Assembly (NCBI GenBank): GCA_017539045.1
Contig: JAFYHS010000018.1
Location: forward strand, 1 to 64,000
Length of the DNA: 64,000 bases
Direction: 5' to 3'
Origin: Bacteroidales bacterium
GTDB lineage: Bacteria > Bacteroidota > Bacteroidia > Bacteroidales > F082
In this document: in pieces, positions 42,296-50,899 of the stretch
How the letters are laid out: the number at the start of each line of letters is the position of its first letter
Position numbering within the stretch: position 1 is the stretch's first letter
The notes under the pieces: model-generated
Database searches by the model: none
What the model saw: only the letters and a program-made list of their open reading frames with translations
What the model was told of the DNA's origin: nothing
Made by a program: the position numbers and the translations under genes

Positions 42296-43852
42296 CTACT
42301 GTTTCACCACCTTATCGGTAAATGTCTTCCCATCCTCCATCGTGACCTTCATCACGTATTGCCCTGGGGCGAGGCTTTGCAGCTCAATGTTTTCCAAGCC
42401 TTGGCTTTGTTTGCTCACAAGTCGCCCTTGCAGGTCGAAGAGTTCGATGCAGGCGGGCTGTACGTCGGGCGAGTACTGCAGTTGGAGCGCGTCTTGGACG
42501 GGGTTGGGATAATAGGCGTAAGGGCGGATGAAGGTTTCACCTTCATGGATTTCGTCATAGCCGTCATCAGATACAAAGAAATGAAAAATACCAACACCAG
42601 CTTGATTGAGGTTAATTGCATAGCCTACGATGAACATGCCTATCTCACTGCCATCATCATCGTTCAATATGCTAGAATACACACTCGTACTGGGGTCGTA
42701 GCCGTAGGATTGTTCATAACAATAGCGTCTCCAGATCAGATTCAAGTTCCGGTCTAACTTTGCCGCCGTCATGGTTGGCTTGTTGTATGGCGTGGTTTCC
42801 CTAAATACAATATATATGTCGCCATTGGAAGCCTTTTGGAAACCCAAGCAACGCGCTTCTGTTGATGGTCCAGGTTGATCGTTGAAATGAATCAAGGCCT
42901 TCTGTTGCATGGTGCGAAGGTCGTAACGAGCTACAGCCAAACCCGTTTCACGATTGTCATTTACGAATGCAGAGTCTCTAGTATATGGCGCAGCGACCAG
43001 CAAATCGCCTTCATCAGAGATGACGAAAGTGCCAGAACTGTTGGAATTGCCGAACCAGAACTCCTCCCTAACTTGAATATAGGTAGAATCAAATTCATAG
43101 ATATTGTCTTCCAATATTCTATTAACAACAAGATAGTTAGTCACATTAAACAGCGAGTCGATGACATAGAGCATAAGATTCCCGTCTTCATTTGAAGTCC
43201 ATTGGAAATAACTACTAGGTTGTGAATCGAACTCGCCCATGGTTGTCAGGAAATTCTGGGTTTGGGGCAACACGGTGCTATGTTTCAGCGTGCCGTCAAG
43301 GCCAACACGGGATATGTGGCAAGTATAACTGCTGTCAAGGTTTTCGGTGTAGTATTTCAGGATCAAATCGTTCCGTCTATCCATCAAGATGCTGTTGGAA
43401 TAGCCAAGGGCGAACGTGTCGCAGAGTTGTACTACGACATCCTCGGCAGGGTTAATGTTGAGGTCGTAGTCAGGAAAGTGCGAAATGCGCACGGCGGTGC
43501 CGTTATTGGCGTCGGATTCGACGTTGACACGAAGGTTTCCATCGCCGAGGGGGTTCCGGGCAAGCATATAGAAGGGTGGATTGCTGTTGGCGATAAACAA
43601 CGAGTCGGTATATTGCAACGCAACGGGTGACGCTTTATAGAAATTGTTTCCTACGACAACGGCATTATTGCCTTCGACATTGGCCACCAATATGTTGCTA
43701 ACAATGTCGCCATTGTGTTGCTGCACGGCGTTCACAATATTGAAGACAGGATAACTTGGATGATAGGATGGGATAAATCCCATGCTCACTTCTTGTGCTT
43801 GAGCATAGATTGTCGCAAGGACCAAGAGCCATGAAAATATGTGTTTTCTCAT
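42296..43852 (-). CDS. T9SS type A sorting-domain surface protein (cassette 2, distal copy)
   Basis: 518 residues, with a signal peptide (RKHIFSWLLVLATIYAQA) and a body of beta repeats (about 25-430; examples NDLILKYYTENLDSS and SNGDIYIVFRETT). Its sorting domain (RPYAYYPNPVQDALQLQYSP ... KVVKQ) is almost identical to that of the 44274 protein. At DNA level 108 bp (42335-42442) are identical to 44313-44420 although the upstream bodies differ. I chose the ATG at 43852 over the longer frame to 43924 because a -7 box lies at 43872-43879. The DUF4249 gene follows. Confidence 0.82.
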   Translation of the reverse strand: MRKHIFSWLLVLATIYAQAQEVSMGFIPSYHPSYPVFNIVNAVQQHNGDIVSNILVANVEGNNAVVVGNNFYKASPVALQYTDSLFIANSNPPFYMLARNPLGDGNLRVNVESDANNGTAVRISHFPDYDLNINPAEDVVVQLCDTFALGYSNSILMDRRNDLILKYYTENLDSSYTCHISRVGLDGTLKHSTVLPQTQNFLTTMGEFDSQPSSYFQWTSNEDGNLMLYVIDSLFNVTNYLVVNRILEDNIYEFDSTYIQVREEFWFGNSNSSGTFVISDEGDLLVAAPYTRDSAFVNDNRETGLAVARYDLRTMQQKALIHFNDQPGPSTEARCLGFQKASNGDIYIVFRETTPYNKPTMTAAKLDRNLNLIWRRYCYEQSYGYDPSTSVYSSILNDDDGSEIGMFIVGYAINLNQAGVGIFHFFVSDDGYDEIHEGETFIRPYAYYPNPVQDALQLQYSPDVQPACIELFDLQGRLVSKQSQGLENIELQSLAPGQYVMKVTMEDGKTFTDKVVKQ

Positions 43853-43871
43853 ATGCTTTATTTTTTTTCTA

Positions 43872-43879
43872 CAAAAATA
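43872..43879 (-). promoter_or_regulatory. -7 box for the distal cassette 2 surface protein
   Basis: TATTTTTG on the minus strand, 20 bp before the ATG at 43852. Confidence 0.6.
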
Positions 43880-43961
43880 AACAATATTTTGTAACCACCT
43901 TGGGTGTGTTCGTGTTTTTTTCAAAGAAACCGTACTGACAACAAAGAAAGAGCATGGGATT

Positions 43962-44039
43962 TTTCATGAAAGCCTCTTTAATGGCATTAATCGTCTCCCT
44001 GTCCTTAGGGAGGGTAAAGGTGATGATGTAATCTCCCGT
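43962..44039 (-). pseudogene. DUF3244 gene remnant
   Basis: On the minus strand the stretch 44004-44036 encodes GDYIITFTLPK, matching the conserved end of the DUF3244 proteins (AGDYIVNFTLPNG at 22725 and AGDYIVTFTLSNG at 45921). Upstream the sequence runs straight into a REP-like palindrome (44041-44063) and downstream it decays (ETINAIKEAFMKN). No intact start or signal peptide remains. An orphan -7 box (TATCTTTG, 44132-44139) may be the old promoter. It suggests cassette 2 once had a second DUF3244 gene before its second surface-protein gene. Confidence 0.6.
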
Positions 44040-44040
44040 T

Positions 44041-44222
44041 CCAGCGGATTTGCAATCCGCTGGCTTCGAGTTGGGGATTTGCAATCCCCTATGTTAACAT
44101 TGGCTCTCATGGCTTTTTCTTGTTTCGGTGGCAAAGATAATGGTTTTCATCCAATCACGCTTGCATTTTTTCTCGCATTACAAATGCTGATATTCAAGGC
44201 TGGCGGATTGCAAATCCGCCAG
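44041..44222. repeat. Cluster of three REP-like palindromes
   Basis: Three perfect hairpins share the core GGATTTGCAATCC: 44041-44063 (CCAGCGGATT-TGC-complement), 44073-44089 (GGGGATT-TGC-complement) and 44200-44222 (CTGGCGGATT-GCA-complement, opposite orientation). The family is widely dispersed in Bacteroidota and probably moved by RAYT-type transposases encoded elsewhere. The rest of 43853-44273 holds the DUF3244 remnant and two -7 boxes; I see no other gene. Confidence 0.85.
44132..44139 (-). promoter_or_regulatory. Orphan -7 box upstream of the DUF3244 remnant
   Basis: TATCTTTG on the minus strand, followed about 21 nt later by an ATG at 44111 that opens no conserved protein. Confidence 0.4.
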
Positions 44223-44273
44223 AACTGGCTTCGTCGAATCTTCGATTTCCCTGAGCAAAGCGAAGGGGAATCA

Positions 44274-45737
44274 CTATTCCTTCACCACCTTGTCCGTGTA
44301 GGTCTTCCCGTTCTCCATCGTGACCTTCATCACGTATTGCCCTGGGGCGAGGCTTTGCAGCTCAATGTTTTCCAAGCCTTGGCTTTGTTTGCTCACAAGT
44401 CGCCCTTGCAGGTCGAAGAGCTCAATGCAGGTGGGCTGTACGTCGGGCGAGTACTGCAGGTGGAGTTGGTCTTGGGCCGGGTTGGGATAATAGGCGTAGG
44501 GGCGGATGGGGCTTTCTTGCTCCGTCGTGCCGTCATAGTCGTCGTTGACAATGATGTAAAAGGCGTCGCAAATTTGATTGTTGACGAGATTAATACCTAT
44601 AATTGCCACCTTGTTATCCTTAAGGACCAACATCTTACCATCCCAGAGATACCCCGATTCCAAGCAATAGCGTTCCCAAATGACATTCAGGTCGCTGTCC
44701 ATCTTAACCAAGGATATATGTCCGTTAAGATGGTTCGTGGCATAGGCCAGATAGAGGTTACCGTCCTTGCCCCAATCCATGCCTATGGTGGCTGTTTTAC
44801 CGTAAGGAACCGAAGGGAACTTTTTTAGCAGGGTGAGTTCGCCGTCGTATCTTAGTATAGCCAGCCCTTTGTCATTCACTTGGGGGTTCATGGATTCATA
44901 CTGCGAGGCGAATAGGAAACTGCCGTCGTTTTTGGCGCAAACCCCGATTGAGCCATTGGTATTGGTGGAAAAACGTAGCCAAAGCGGGGCTGTGATTTGG
45001 TTAGGCAGGACGACGCTTTCCGTAATGTTGAAAAGCGAGTCCAGTATGTAGCAATGGGTGAGATCCTGGCCGTTGGCGTAGTGGCCATAATAGCAGTAGG
45101 TCAATGGCGACTCCCTGACAATGAAAGGCCCGTGGTCGGAACCTTCGTCAAGGGTCATGTTGGTAAGCAAGTTATGGTGCTTGATTTCGCCGTCGGGTCC
45201 GATTCGGATGAAGTTGCGGTCGAAGGAGTGGTAGTTGTAATAGGCCACGACGAGGTCGCCGTTGCGGTCGATGAGCATTCCCGGAAGGCCGCAGTTTTGT
45301 AGGGAGTCATCGTCGGTGACATGAACTTCGATTTCGTCGGGCTCGAAGACCAGGTGGTTGTCGAAGCGACGCATGGTCACTTTACAGCCTCCGTTTGCCG
45401 AGTCGGCCTTGTACTCTGCGAAGATGCCCTTGTTGTAGTTATTCGGGTCTTTTGCGCTGATGCTCCACGCGCCTGTTGAAGTGTAGTGCACCACTGAATC
45501 GGCCAAGGCAAGTTCGGGGTAACGGTTCAACTTTTGGATTTTAACCCTGCAAGTCTCTGGACCGATAAAGACGCTGCTGACGAGGCTGCCGTCATGCATT
45601 TCCATAAGCGATTCGATGAAGGGGGTACCATTGCCCAAATAGTGGTGCGGAATGGAATCAATGGTCTGAGCCTGGAGGCCAAGACTGCAGCATAGGGCAG
45701 CCAAGGCAACAATCGTTTTAAAGTGTTTTGTATTCAT
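44274..45737 (-). CDS. T9SS type A sorting-domain surface protein (cassette 2, proximal copy)
   Basis: 487 residues with a signal peptide (HFKTIVALAALCCSLGLQA). The body (about 25-400) carries strands such as NGDLVVAYYNYHSFDRNFIRI and KDGNLYLAYATNHLNGHISLVKMDSDLNVIWERYC, likely a beta-propeller. The second phrase aligns with the 42296 protein (SNGDIYIVF ... LDRNLNLIWRRYC), so the two are paralogues. The sorting domain is nearly identical to the distal copy. ATG at 45737 chosen for the signal peptide and the -7 box at 45768-45775. Function unknown. Confidence 0.82.
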   Translation of the reverse strand: MNTKHFKTIVALAALCCSLGLQAQTIDSIPHHYLGNGTPFIESLMEMHDGSLVSSVFIGPETCRVKIQKLNRYPELALADSVVHYTSTGAWSISAKDPNNYNKGIFAEYKADSANGGCKVTMRRFDNHLVFEPDEIEVHVTDDDSLQNCGLPGMLIDRNGDLVVAYYNYHSFDRNFIRIGPDGEIKHHNLLTNMTLDEGSDHGPFIVRESPLTYCYYGHYANGQDLTHCYILDSLFNITESVVLPNQITAPLWLRFSTNTNGSIGVCAKNDGSFLFASQYESMNPQVNDKGLAILRYDGELTLLKKFPSVPYGKTATIGMDWGKDGNLYLAYATNHLNGHISLVKMDSDLNVIWERYCLESGYLWDGKMLVLKDNKVAIIGINLVNNQICDAFYIIVNDDYDGTTEQESPIRPYAYYPNPAQDQLHLQYSPDVQPTCIELFDLQGRLVSKQSQGLENIELQSLAPGQYVMKVTMENGKTYTDKVVKE

Positions 45738-45767
45738 GTTGCATGTCTTTTTTGATGTTTGTACCTG

Positions 45768-45775
45768 CAAAGATA
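45768..45775 (-). promoter_or_regulatory. -7 box for the proximal cassette 2 surface protein
   Basis: TATCTTTG on the minus strand, 31 bp before the ATG at 45737. Confidence 0.6.
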
Positions 45776-45920
45776 GTGATTGTTTGTTTCATTGGTTATA
45801 TTTGTCGTTTCTTTTTTTTCATCGTTGAGGCATCCCAAGGGACAAAGTCATCGCTTGGGATGCCACATAGCGTTTGACTTTTTCATTTTTGTAAGATTTT
45901 AATTGTTTAACTTTAGTTAT

Positions 45921-46301
45921 TTAATCTGTTACCGTAAACTCACCAGCATAAATATCCCCATTAGAGAGCGTAAATGTGACAATGTAATCCCCTGCATTGG
46001 GGATGTAGAACTGGATGCCATTAGGGGTAATGCAGGAATTAGCCTGAACATAACCGCCCGTGGAAGTAGTGACCTCAATGTCCACTTGACCGAGGTTTTC
46101 GGTGAAAACAACGGTGAGATAGTGGCCGTTGATGGAGGCTTGGATGGTGTAGCCTTTAGGCACACTTTGAACGTGTGCAACTTTTACTTGTATGGCACTA
46201 TATCCATCTTTAGAAATGATTGTAGCGGCACTACACCATACTATTGGCAATAATAAGCCTAATAGCAAAAATAGTTTTTTTTGAAGTTTGTAATTTGACA
46301 T
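45921..46301 (-). CDS. Small secreted DUF3244 protein (cassette 2)
   Basis: 126-residue exported protein: signal peptide (KKLFLLLGLLLPIVWCSA), then one DUF3244 domain (YTIQASINGHYLTVVFTENLGQVDIEVTTSTGG, closing AGDYIVTFTLSNGDIYAGEFTVTD). It is a clear paralogue of 22725-23111. The promoter just upstream has both -33 and -7 elements with a perfect inverted repeat between them, so it is likely tightly regulated. The regulator candidate is the TPR/HTH protein encoded immediately upstream. The surface-protein gene at 44274 has its own promoter downstream. Confidence 0.83.
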   Translation of the reverse strand: MSNYKLQKKLFLLLGLLLPIVWCSAATIISKDGYSAIQVKVAHVQSVPKGYTIQASINGHYLTVVFTENLGQVDIEVTTSTGGYVQANSCITPNGIQFYIPNAGDYIVTFTLSNGDIYAGEFTVTD

Positions 46302-46326
46302 GACTGTTTGTTTTTGAATACAGATG

Positions 46327-46358
46327 CAAAACTACAATTGACAAAATCCTTTTGTCAA
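46327..46358 (-). promoter_or_regulatory. DUF3244 promoter with embedded operator-like palindrome
   Basis: -7 box TAGTTTTG at 46327-46334 and -33 TTG at 46356-46358, with 21 bp between. The perfect inverted repeat TTGACAAAA-TCC-TTTTGTCAA (46338-46358) fills this spacer, so a bound protein would compete with RNA polymerase. Confidence 0.6.
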
Positions 46359-46406
46359 GAAATTACAGATTTGGTTTATTTGGATTTTTAGTTAAGAACT
46401 TGATTG

Positions 46407-48203
46407 TCAATTAATCAAAATCTCATTAAGTATAACTGCTATTTTGTCTTCCTTTTGGAATATATGCTGCAGACGCTTTTCTCTTTCCCACACGGTTCTA
46501 TAGGAAAGCTGTGTCATAACAGCGATCTGAACATTATCCAATCCAAGAAGGCATAAATTGCAATAAAAGAGATCCTTTTCCTTCAATTCAGGGTATAGTT
46601 GCTTCAATTTCTTAAATAGCACGCTGTAATGTCGTGTAGCAGCCTCTTTAAGCTGCGCTTTTTGTGCATCGCTGAGGGCAATGTCTTTGTAAGCGGATAC
46701 AGGGACAGAAGATTTGATAGGTTTATTCTTGTCGTTACAAACAGTAAGTATGTGCTGGCAAATAGGTTCATCAGCATAGTTTTCTACTACGATTTGCCCT
46801 TTAATAGATGATATTTGAGGGTCTCTGGTTTTTTTCTTATCCTGCTCTCTTAATGCAGCATTGCTTCTTTTCAACCTTCCAGCCAATGCCGCTTGCTGTA
46901 TCTTATGAGCATGACGTTCAACTTCCATCTGAACTTCAAGCTTTTTCCTGCTTCGTTTGTTCTTTCGATATAAGATAACGATAATCACTAATATGATCAA
47001 CAATCCCACAAGGGCCAATAGGCCTTGGGTTGCATGTTTCATTATTTCACGATGATGTCGTTGCTCCAAATCCTTTTGCTCGTATTTATTATGCAACTCT
47101 ATTAATTGAGATTTCAATCCACTATTATTCTCTTCTTGGTTGGCAAAAGGAAGCAAAAACTCAGCATATTTAGACACGTCACACATAAAATACTCTGCTT
47201 TGCATATCTCGACAAGCCATTCTGCTGCCTGCTTTTTTGCACCAATTATTTCGCTTTGGTCAAAAACATTATTCAAATAAATCCAAGCCGAATCGAATTC
47301 TCTTTCGTGATAATAGATTTCTCCAATAGTTAAGCAACGCGATGCGTATTCTTGTTTGCTTTCAGATTGTGATAATATAGAGAACAATTGATGCAATGAT
47401 GGTTTTATGTCATTGCCCCTTTTATAAGATAAAAAAGCTAGATGTGCCATAATGTCTCTATATGACAAACTATTTGTGTCAGACAAAACCATCACTCCTT
47501 CTTTATAATAGTACTCGGCGCTATCATAATTATGCAAAATATCAAAATGTAATCCGATTTCATCAAAAGACCATGCAATATGTTGAGGAAAGGCTCCGTA
47601 TTTGTAAAAATAGTGTAAAGATAGTTTGCCGAAAAAGATGGCTTGTTCATGTAAATACATGTCGGAAAACAGTCCCGTTAAATGCGTGTATGTCAAAGCA
47701 ATAAACTTTGCTTTTTCTTCTACCAGCTCCTTTTCCTCAAAATGCTCCTCCATCACCTCCAATGCCTTCAGGTATTCCTTGCAGGCCTCCACCACGCTAT
47801 CGCGCTCATAATACCCTACACCATTAATATAATGGCCGCGGGCATCTAAAAATGCATTCCTTTTCTGTATGTTCGCTCCATGCAAATCCACAATTGAATC
47901 GAAATAACCCACCGCCTTAAGCAGCTCCCCACGGTTGCTTTGCCCCCAATCGTTCTTATAAAGCAATTCCGAGATCAGCAGCTGGCAGTAATGCCCATTA
48001 AAAGCATCGAGGCTGTCGGCCGCTGGGCTTGCCACAAACCGCTGTAGCCACGCCAGAGCACTGTCGGGCTGCCGCCACATCAGGCTGTCGATGGCGCACA
48101 ATTCTGATGACGGCGTTTCGACAGGCTCAACGACCTTCACCTTTGAAGTACAAGAGGCTATGGTCAACAACAAGTATCCTATGATGAGAAACTTGGCTTT
48201 CAT
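46407..48203 (-). CDS. Membrane-anchored TPR sensor with C-terminal HTH-like domain (cassette 2)
   Basis: 598-residue paralogue of the cassette 1 regulator. Lipoprotein-type signal ending in TIASC (Cys18), TPR array to about residue 370 (well conserved block VGYYERDSVVEACKEYLKALEVMEE), one transmembrane helix (LLALVGLLIILVIIVILY, about 391-411), coiled coil rich in Lys/Arg/Gln (about 412-460) and the C-terminal CNLCLLGLDNVQIAVMTQLSYRTVWEREKRL, a LuxR-type HTH pattern. Residues 23-31 (KVVEPVETP) come from half of a REP-like element. The -7 box at 48209-48216 ends 5 bp before the ATG, so the message is predicted to be leaderless. The gene is clearly AT-richer than its flanks. Confidence 0.82.
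   Translation of the reverse strand: MKAKFLIIGYLLLTIASCTSKVKVVEPVETPSSELCAIDSLMWRQPDSALAWLQRFVASPAADSLDAFNGHYCQLLISELLYKNDWGQSNRGELLKAVGYFDSIVDLHGANIQKRNAFLDARGHYINGVGYYERDSVVEACKEYLKALEVMEEHFEEKELVEEKAKFIALTYTHLTGLFSDMYLHEQAIFFGKLSLHYFYKYGAFPQHIAWSFDEIGLHFDILHNYDSAEYYYKEGVMVLSDTNSLSYRDIMAHLAFLSYKRGNDIKPSLHQLFSILSQSESKQEYASRCLTIGEIYYHEREFDSAWIYLNNVFDQSEIIGAKKQAAEWLVEICKAEYFMCDVSKYAEFLLPFANQEENNSGLKSQLIELHNKYEQKDLEQRHHREIMKHATQGLLALVGLLIILVIIVILYRKNKRSRKKLEVQMEVERHAHKIQQAALAGRLKRSNAALREQDKKKTRDPQISSIKGQIVVENYADEPICQHILTVCNDKNKPIKSSVPVSAYKDIALSDAQKAQLKEAATRHYSVLFKKLKQLYPELKEKDLFYCNLCLLGLDNVQIAVMTQLSYRTVWEREKRLQHIFQKEDKIAVILNEILIN
48112..48137. repeat. Half REP-like element inside the cassette 2 regulator gene
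   Basis: GGCGTTTCGACAGGCTCAAC followed by GACCTT, identical in the core to one arm of the dnaJ-flanking elements. It is in frame, just after the lipobox. Confidence 0.75.
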
Positions 48204-48208
48204 GCCTG

Positions 48209-48216
48209 CAAAGGTA
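48209..48216 (-). promoter_or_regulatory. -7 box of the cassette 2 regulator
   Basis: TACCTTTG on the minus strand, ending 5 bp before the ATG at 48203. Confidence 0.6.
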
Positions 48217-48227
48217 TGAAAAGAATG

Positions 48228-48833
48228 TCAAAACTGGAAGGTCTTTTTGTCTACCGGGATATCGTACTTCACGTTAGAGACCGTATAGGTGTCCTCGGAT
48301 CCGCCATAGTCGATTAACCTGATTTCCTTGATGAGCAGGTCGCTAGCCGAATACTTGAAGATGACCTGCTTGTAGCCAATGCCTAACAGGCTCTTTTTGT
48401 TGTTCGTTCCGGTCACCACGTGATAGTTTCCCTCGGTCTTCGTCGTCAGGCTGTAGTCGTTCTCGTCGGCAAGCTCCTGGATGCGACCCTGGAAACCATA
48501 GAGGAAGATGTTGCTCAACGACTGCATCATGCCGCCGTCCTTCAGTTTGAAGGTGCCGTGAAAAAGCCCCATGTCCATCTTGATCTTGCTTTGGTTGACA
48601 ATCATATAGCTGTCTTCGGAGAAAAGGGCTGCAAATTCCTTGGGCGAGACGAAATAGAGCTTGCCTTTCTGTGAGGTGGTCTTCTTCGGCTTGACAAGGG
48701 TGTTCGACAGGTCGGCCTCGAATGACTTGACTTTGCTGTTGGTGGCTTTGATGCGGTTGAGCAGGCTGACGTCCTGGGCCTGCAACTGCATGGCAATCAA
48801 TATTGTCGTGATGAGGATAAGTACTTTTTTCAT
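48228..48833 (-). CDS. LolA-like periplasmic lipoprotein carrier
   Basis: 201-residue exported protein with a signal peptide (KKVLILITTILIAMQLQA). The mature part has the LolA/LppX-like half-barrel pattern: NRIKATNSKVKSFEADLSNTLVKPKKTTSQKGKLYFVSPKEFAALF, then SYMIVNQSKIKMDMG and IFKYSASDLLIKEIRLIDYGGSEDTYTVSNVKYDIPVD. LolA carries lipoproteins from the inner to the outer membrane, and this protein may do so or may be one of the paralogues of unknown cargo found in this phylum. ATG at 48833 chosen for the signal peptide. It is downstream of rho and its terminator. Confidence 0.8.
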   Translation of the reverse strand: MKKVLILITTILIAMQLQAQDVSLLNRIKATNSKVKSFEADLSNTLVKPKKTTSQKGKLYFVSPKEFAALFSEDSYMIVNQSKIKMDMGLFHGTFKLKDGGMMQSLSNIFLYGFQGRIQELADENDYSLTTKTEGNYHVVTGTNNKKSLLGIGYKQVIFKYSASDLLIKEIRLIDYGGSEDTYTVSNVKYDIPVDKKTFQF

Positions 48834-48850
48834 TGCTAATGGTAAAAACG

Positions 48851-48885
48851 AAAAAGTGGTGCTGCAAAAACCGCACCACTTTTTC
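48851..48885 (-). terminator. Terminator of rho
   Basis: AAAAAGTGGTGC and its complement around a short A-rich loop, between the rho stop and the LolA-like gene. Confidence 0.88.
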
Positions 48886-48896
48886 AGTTTCATTGC

Positions 48897-50711
48897 TTAT
48901 TTGTCCAAACTCATCAAGAATTCTTCGTTGTTGATGGTCTTGGCCACACGGTCCTTGAGGAATTCCATGGCTTCGACGGGGGTCATGTCGGAGAAGTGAT
49001 TGCGCAAGGCCCAAACACGAGCCAGGGTGCGCTCGTCGACCAACAGGTCGTCGCGGCGCGTGCCCGAGGCCACGATGTCGATCGACGGGAAGATGCGCTT
49101 GTTCGACAGACGGCGGTCGAGTTGCAGCTCCATGTTGCCGGTGCCCTTAAACTCTTCGAAGATGACCTCGTCCATCTTGGAGCCAGTGTCGATGAGGGCG
49201 GTGGCGAGGATGGTCAGCGAACCACCGTTCTCGATCTTACGGGCTGCGCCGAAGAAGCGCTTGGGCTTCTGCAAGGCATTGGCTTCAACACCGCCGGTGA
49301 GCACCTTGCCCGAGGCGGGCGAAACGGTGTTGTAGGCACGGGCCAGACGCGTGATGGAGTCGAGCAGGATGACCACGTCGTGGCCGCATTCGGTGAGACG
49401 CTTGGCCTTCTCGAGGACGATGTTGGCGATCTGCACATGTTTCGAGGCGGGCTCGTCAAAGGTGGAGGCCACGACTTCGGCGTTGACGCTACGTTGCATG
49501 TCGGTCACCTCCTCGGGACGCTCGTCGATAAGCAGGATGATGAGGTAGACCTCGGGGTGGTTGGCGGCGATGGCGTTGGCCACGTCTTTCAACAGGACGG
49601 TCTTACCGGTCTTGGGCTGTGCCACGATGAGGCCGCGCTGTCCCTTGCCGATAGGGGCGAAGAGGTCCATGATGCGGGTCGAGATGGTGCAGCCCTTGTG
49701 CCCCGTGATGTTGAACTTCTCGTTGGGGAAGAGCGGCGTGAGATAGTCGAAGGGGATGCGGTCGCGCACTTCCTCGGGCTTGCGGCCGTTGATGAGGTCG
49801 ACCTTCACCAAGGGGAAGAACTTCTCGCCTGCCTTGGGCGGACGGATGACACCGAGGACGGTGTCGCCGGTCTTCAGGCCCATCAGCTTGATCTGCGACT
49901 GCGAGACGTAGATGTCGTCGGGCGAGGGCAGGTAGTTGTAGTCTGACGAACGCAGGAAGCCGAAGCCTTCAGGCATGACTTCGAGCACGCCCTCGGCCTT
50001 CACGCAGGGGTCGAACTGGCTCAGCAGGTCGTCGCGGCGCGGACGCTGCTCGTTACGCTCGTTGCGTTCATGACGCTCTTGGCGCTCCGGCTTGGGCTCT
50101 TCGGCGACCATAGGCTCTTCGGCCTTGATGGCGTCGTCGGTTTTGCCGGCCTCGGTGGGAGTGGCCTCAGCGTTGTCGTGTGTGCGTTTGCGTTTCTGTC
50201 TTTCCTTCTTCTCGCGGACGGGTTTCGGCTCGGCGGGAGCCTCTTCCGCTTTGGCGGGCTCGCTGACAACGGGCTCGGCGGCAGGCTCGGGCTTGGCCAC
50301 AGGCGTCTCCATCAGCTGGGGCGCGTTTTGGCGCTGCCATTCGCTGACGTTGGCCTCGGCGCTCTTGCTGATGCGCGGACGCTTGGCGCGTTTGCCTTGG
50401 GCCTCGCCGTCTTTGGCTGGCTCTTTGGCTTCGCTAGCTGGCGTTTCGGCTTGGGGTGCCTTCTCGTTTATCTTTTCAACGCTCACCGGTGCTTCATGGG
50501 TTTGTTTCTTAGGCTCCGGCTTGTCGTTCTTCTTTTGTTTCTGTTTCTTCGCTTGAGATGGTTTCTTGATGTCGGGATGATCCACCTGATGGTCGATGAT
50601 GTCGTAGATGAGCTGCGTACGGTCTCTGTTTTCGTCGTCGATGCCAAGCTCGGTGGCAATCATCTTGAGGTCGTCCAACGACTTCTCTTGTAGTTCAAAA
50701 ATGTTATACAT
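48897..50711 (-). CDS. rho: Transcription termination factor Rho
   Basis: Hexameric RNA-dependent helicase that ends transcription. The 604-residue protein has the Rho_N helix ([20 protein letters not shown]) and then a long insert of charged, low-complexity sequence (about 45-225, rich in Lys, Glu, Pro, Ala and Arg), a feature of Rho in many Bacteroidota and Actinobacteria. The RNA-binding cold-shock-like domain ([34 protein letters not shown]) and the ATPase with Walker [17 protein letters not shown]-loop and R-loop ([13 protein letters not shown]) follow. A -7 box lies at 50820-50827, giving a leader of about 105 nt. Confidence 0.96.
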   Translation of the reverse strand: MYNIFELQEKSLDDLKMIATELGIDDENRDRTQLIYDIIDHQVDHPDIKKPSQAKKQKQKKNDKPEPKKQTHEAPVSVEKINEKAPQAETPASEAKEPAKDGEAQGKRAKRPRISKSAEANVSEWQRQNAPQLMETPVAKPEPAAEPVVSEPAKAEEAPAEPKPVREKKERQKRKRTHDNAEATPTEAGKTDDAIKAEEPMVAEEPKPERQERHERNERNEQRPRRDDLLSQFDPCVKAEGVLEVMPEGFGFLRSSDYNYLPSPDDIYVSQSQIKLMGLKTGDTVLGVIRPPKAGEKFFPLVKVDLINGRKPEEVRDRIPFDYLTPLFPNEKFNITGHKGCTISTRIMDLFAPIGKGQRGLIVAQPKTGKTVLLKDVANAIAANHPEVYLIILLIDERPEEVTDMQRSVNAEVVASTFDEPASKHVQIANIVLEKAKRLTECGHDVVILLDSITRLARAYNTVSPASGKVLTGGVEANALQKPKRFFGAARKIENGGSLTILATALIDTGSKMDEVIFEEFKGTGNMELQLDRRLSNKRIFPSIDIVASGTRRDDLLVDERTLARVWALRNHFSDMTPVEAMEFLKDRVAKTINNEEFLMSLDK

Positions 50712-50819
50712 AAATAAGGGATTTACATATTCCGAATGGAATGATAATCTTGATTCATTATTTCTTAGGGAACGGTTTTGTTAGGTCGGATAAGATGGTT
50801 GTGACCTTCAAAAGCGCTG

Positions 50820-50827
50820 CAAAGATA
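50820..50827 (-). promoter_or_regulatory. -7 box for rho
   Basis: TATCTTTG on the minus strand, 109 bp before the ATG; divergent from the DUF4293 promoter. Confidence 0.55.
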
Positions 50828-50868
50828 AGGCTTTTTTTCGAAATGGCAATTTTTTCGGCAAAAAACCG

Positions 50869-50876
50869 TATTTTTG
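50869..50876 (+). promoter_or_regulatory. -7 box for the DUF4293 gene
   Basis: TATTTTTG, 23 bp before the ATG at 50900. Confidence 0.6.
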
Positions 50877-50899
50877 CGCCCTAATTAAATCGTTTTACT

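Noticed and set aside
43869-44084. A 71-residue small protein starting in the REP-like palindrome
   Set aside because: Its N-terminal half is translated repeat sequence and its middle is a decayed DUF3244 end; no promoter or start context. Called a remnant instead.
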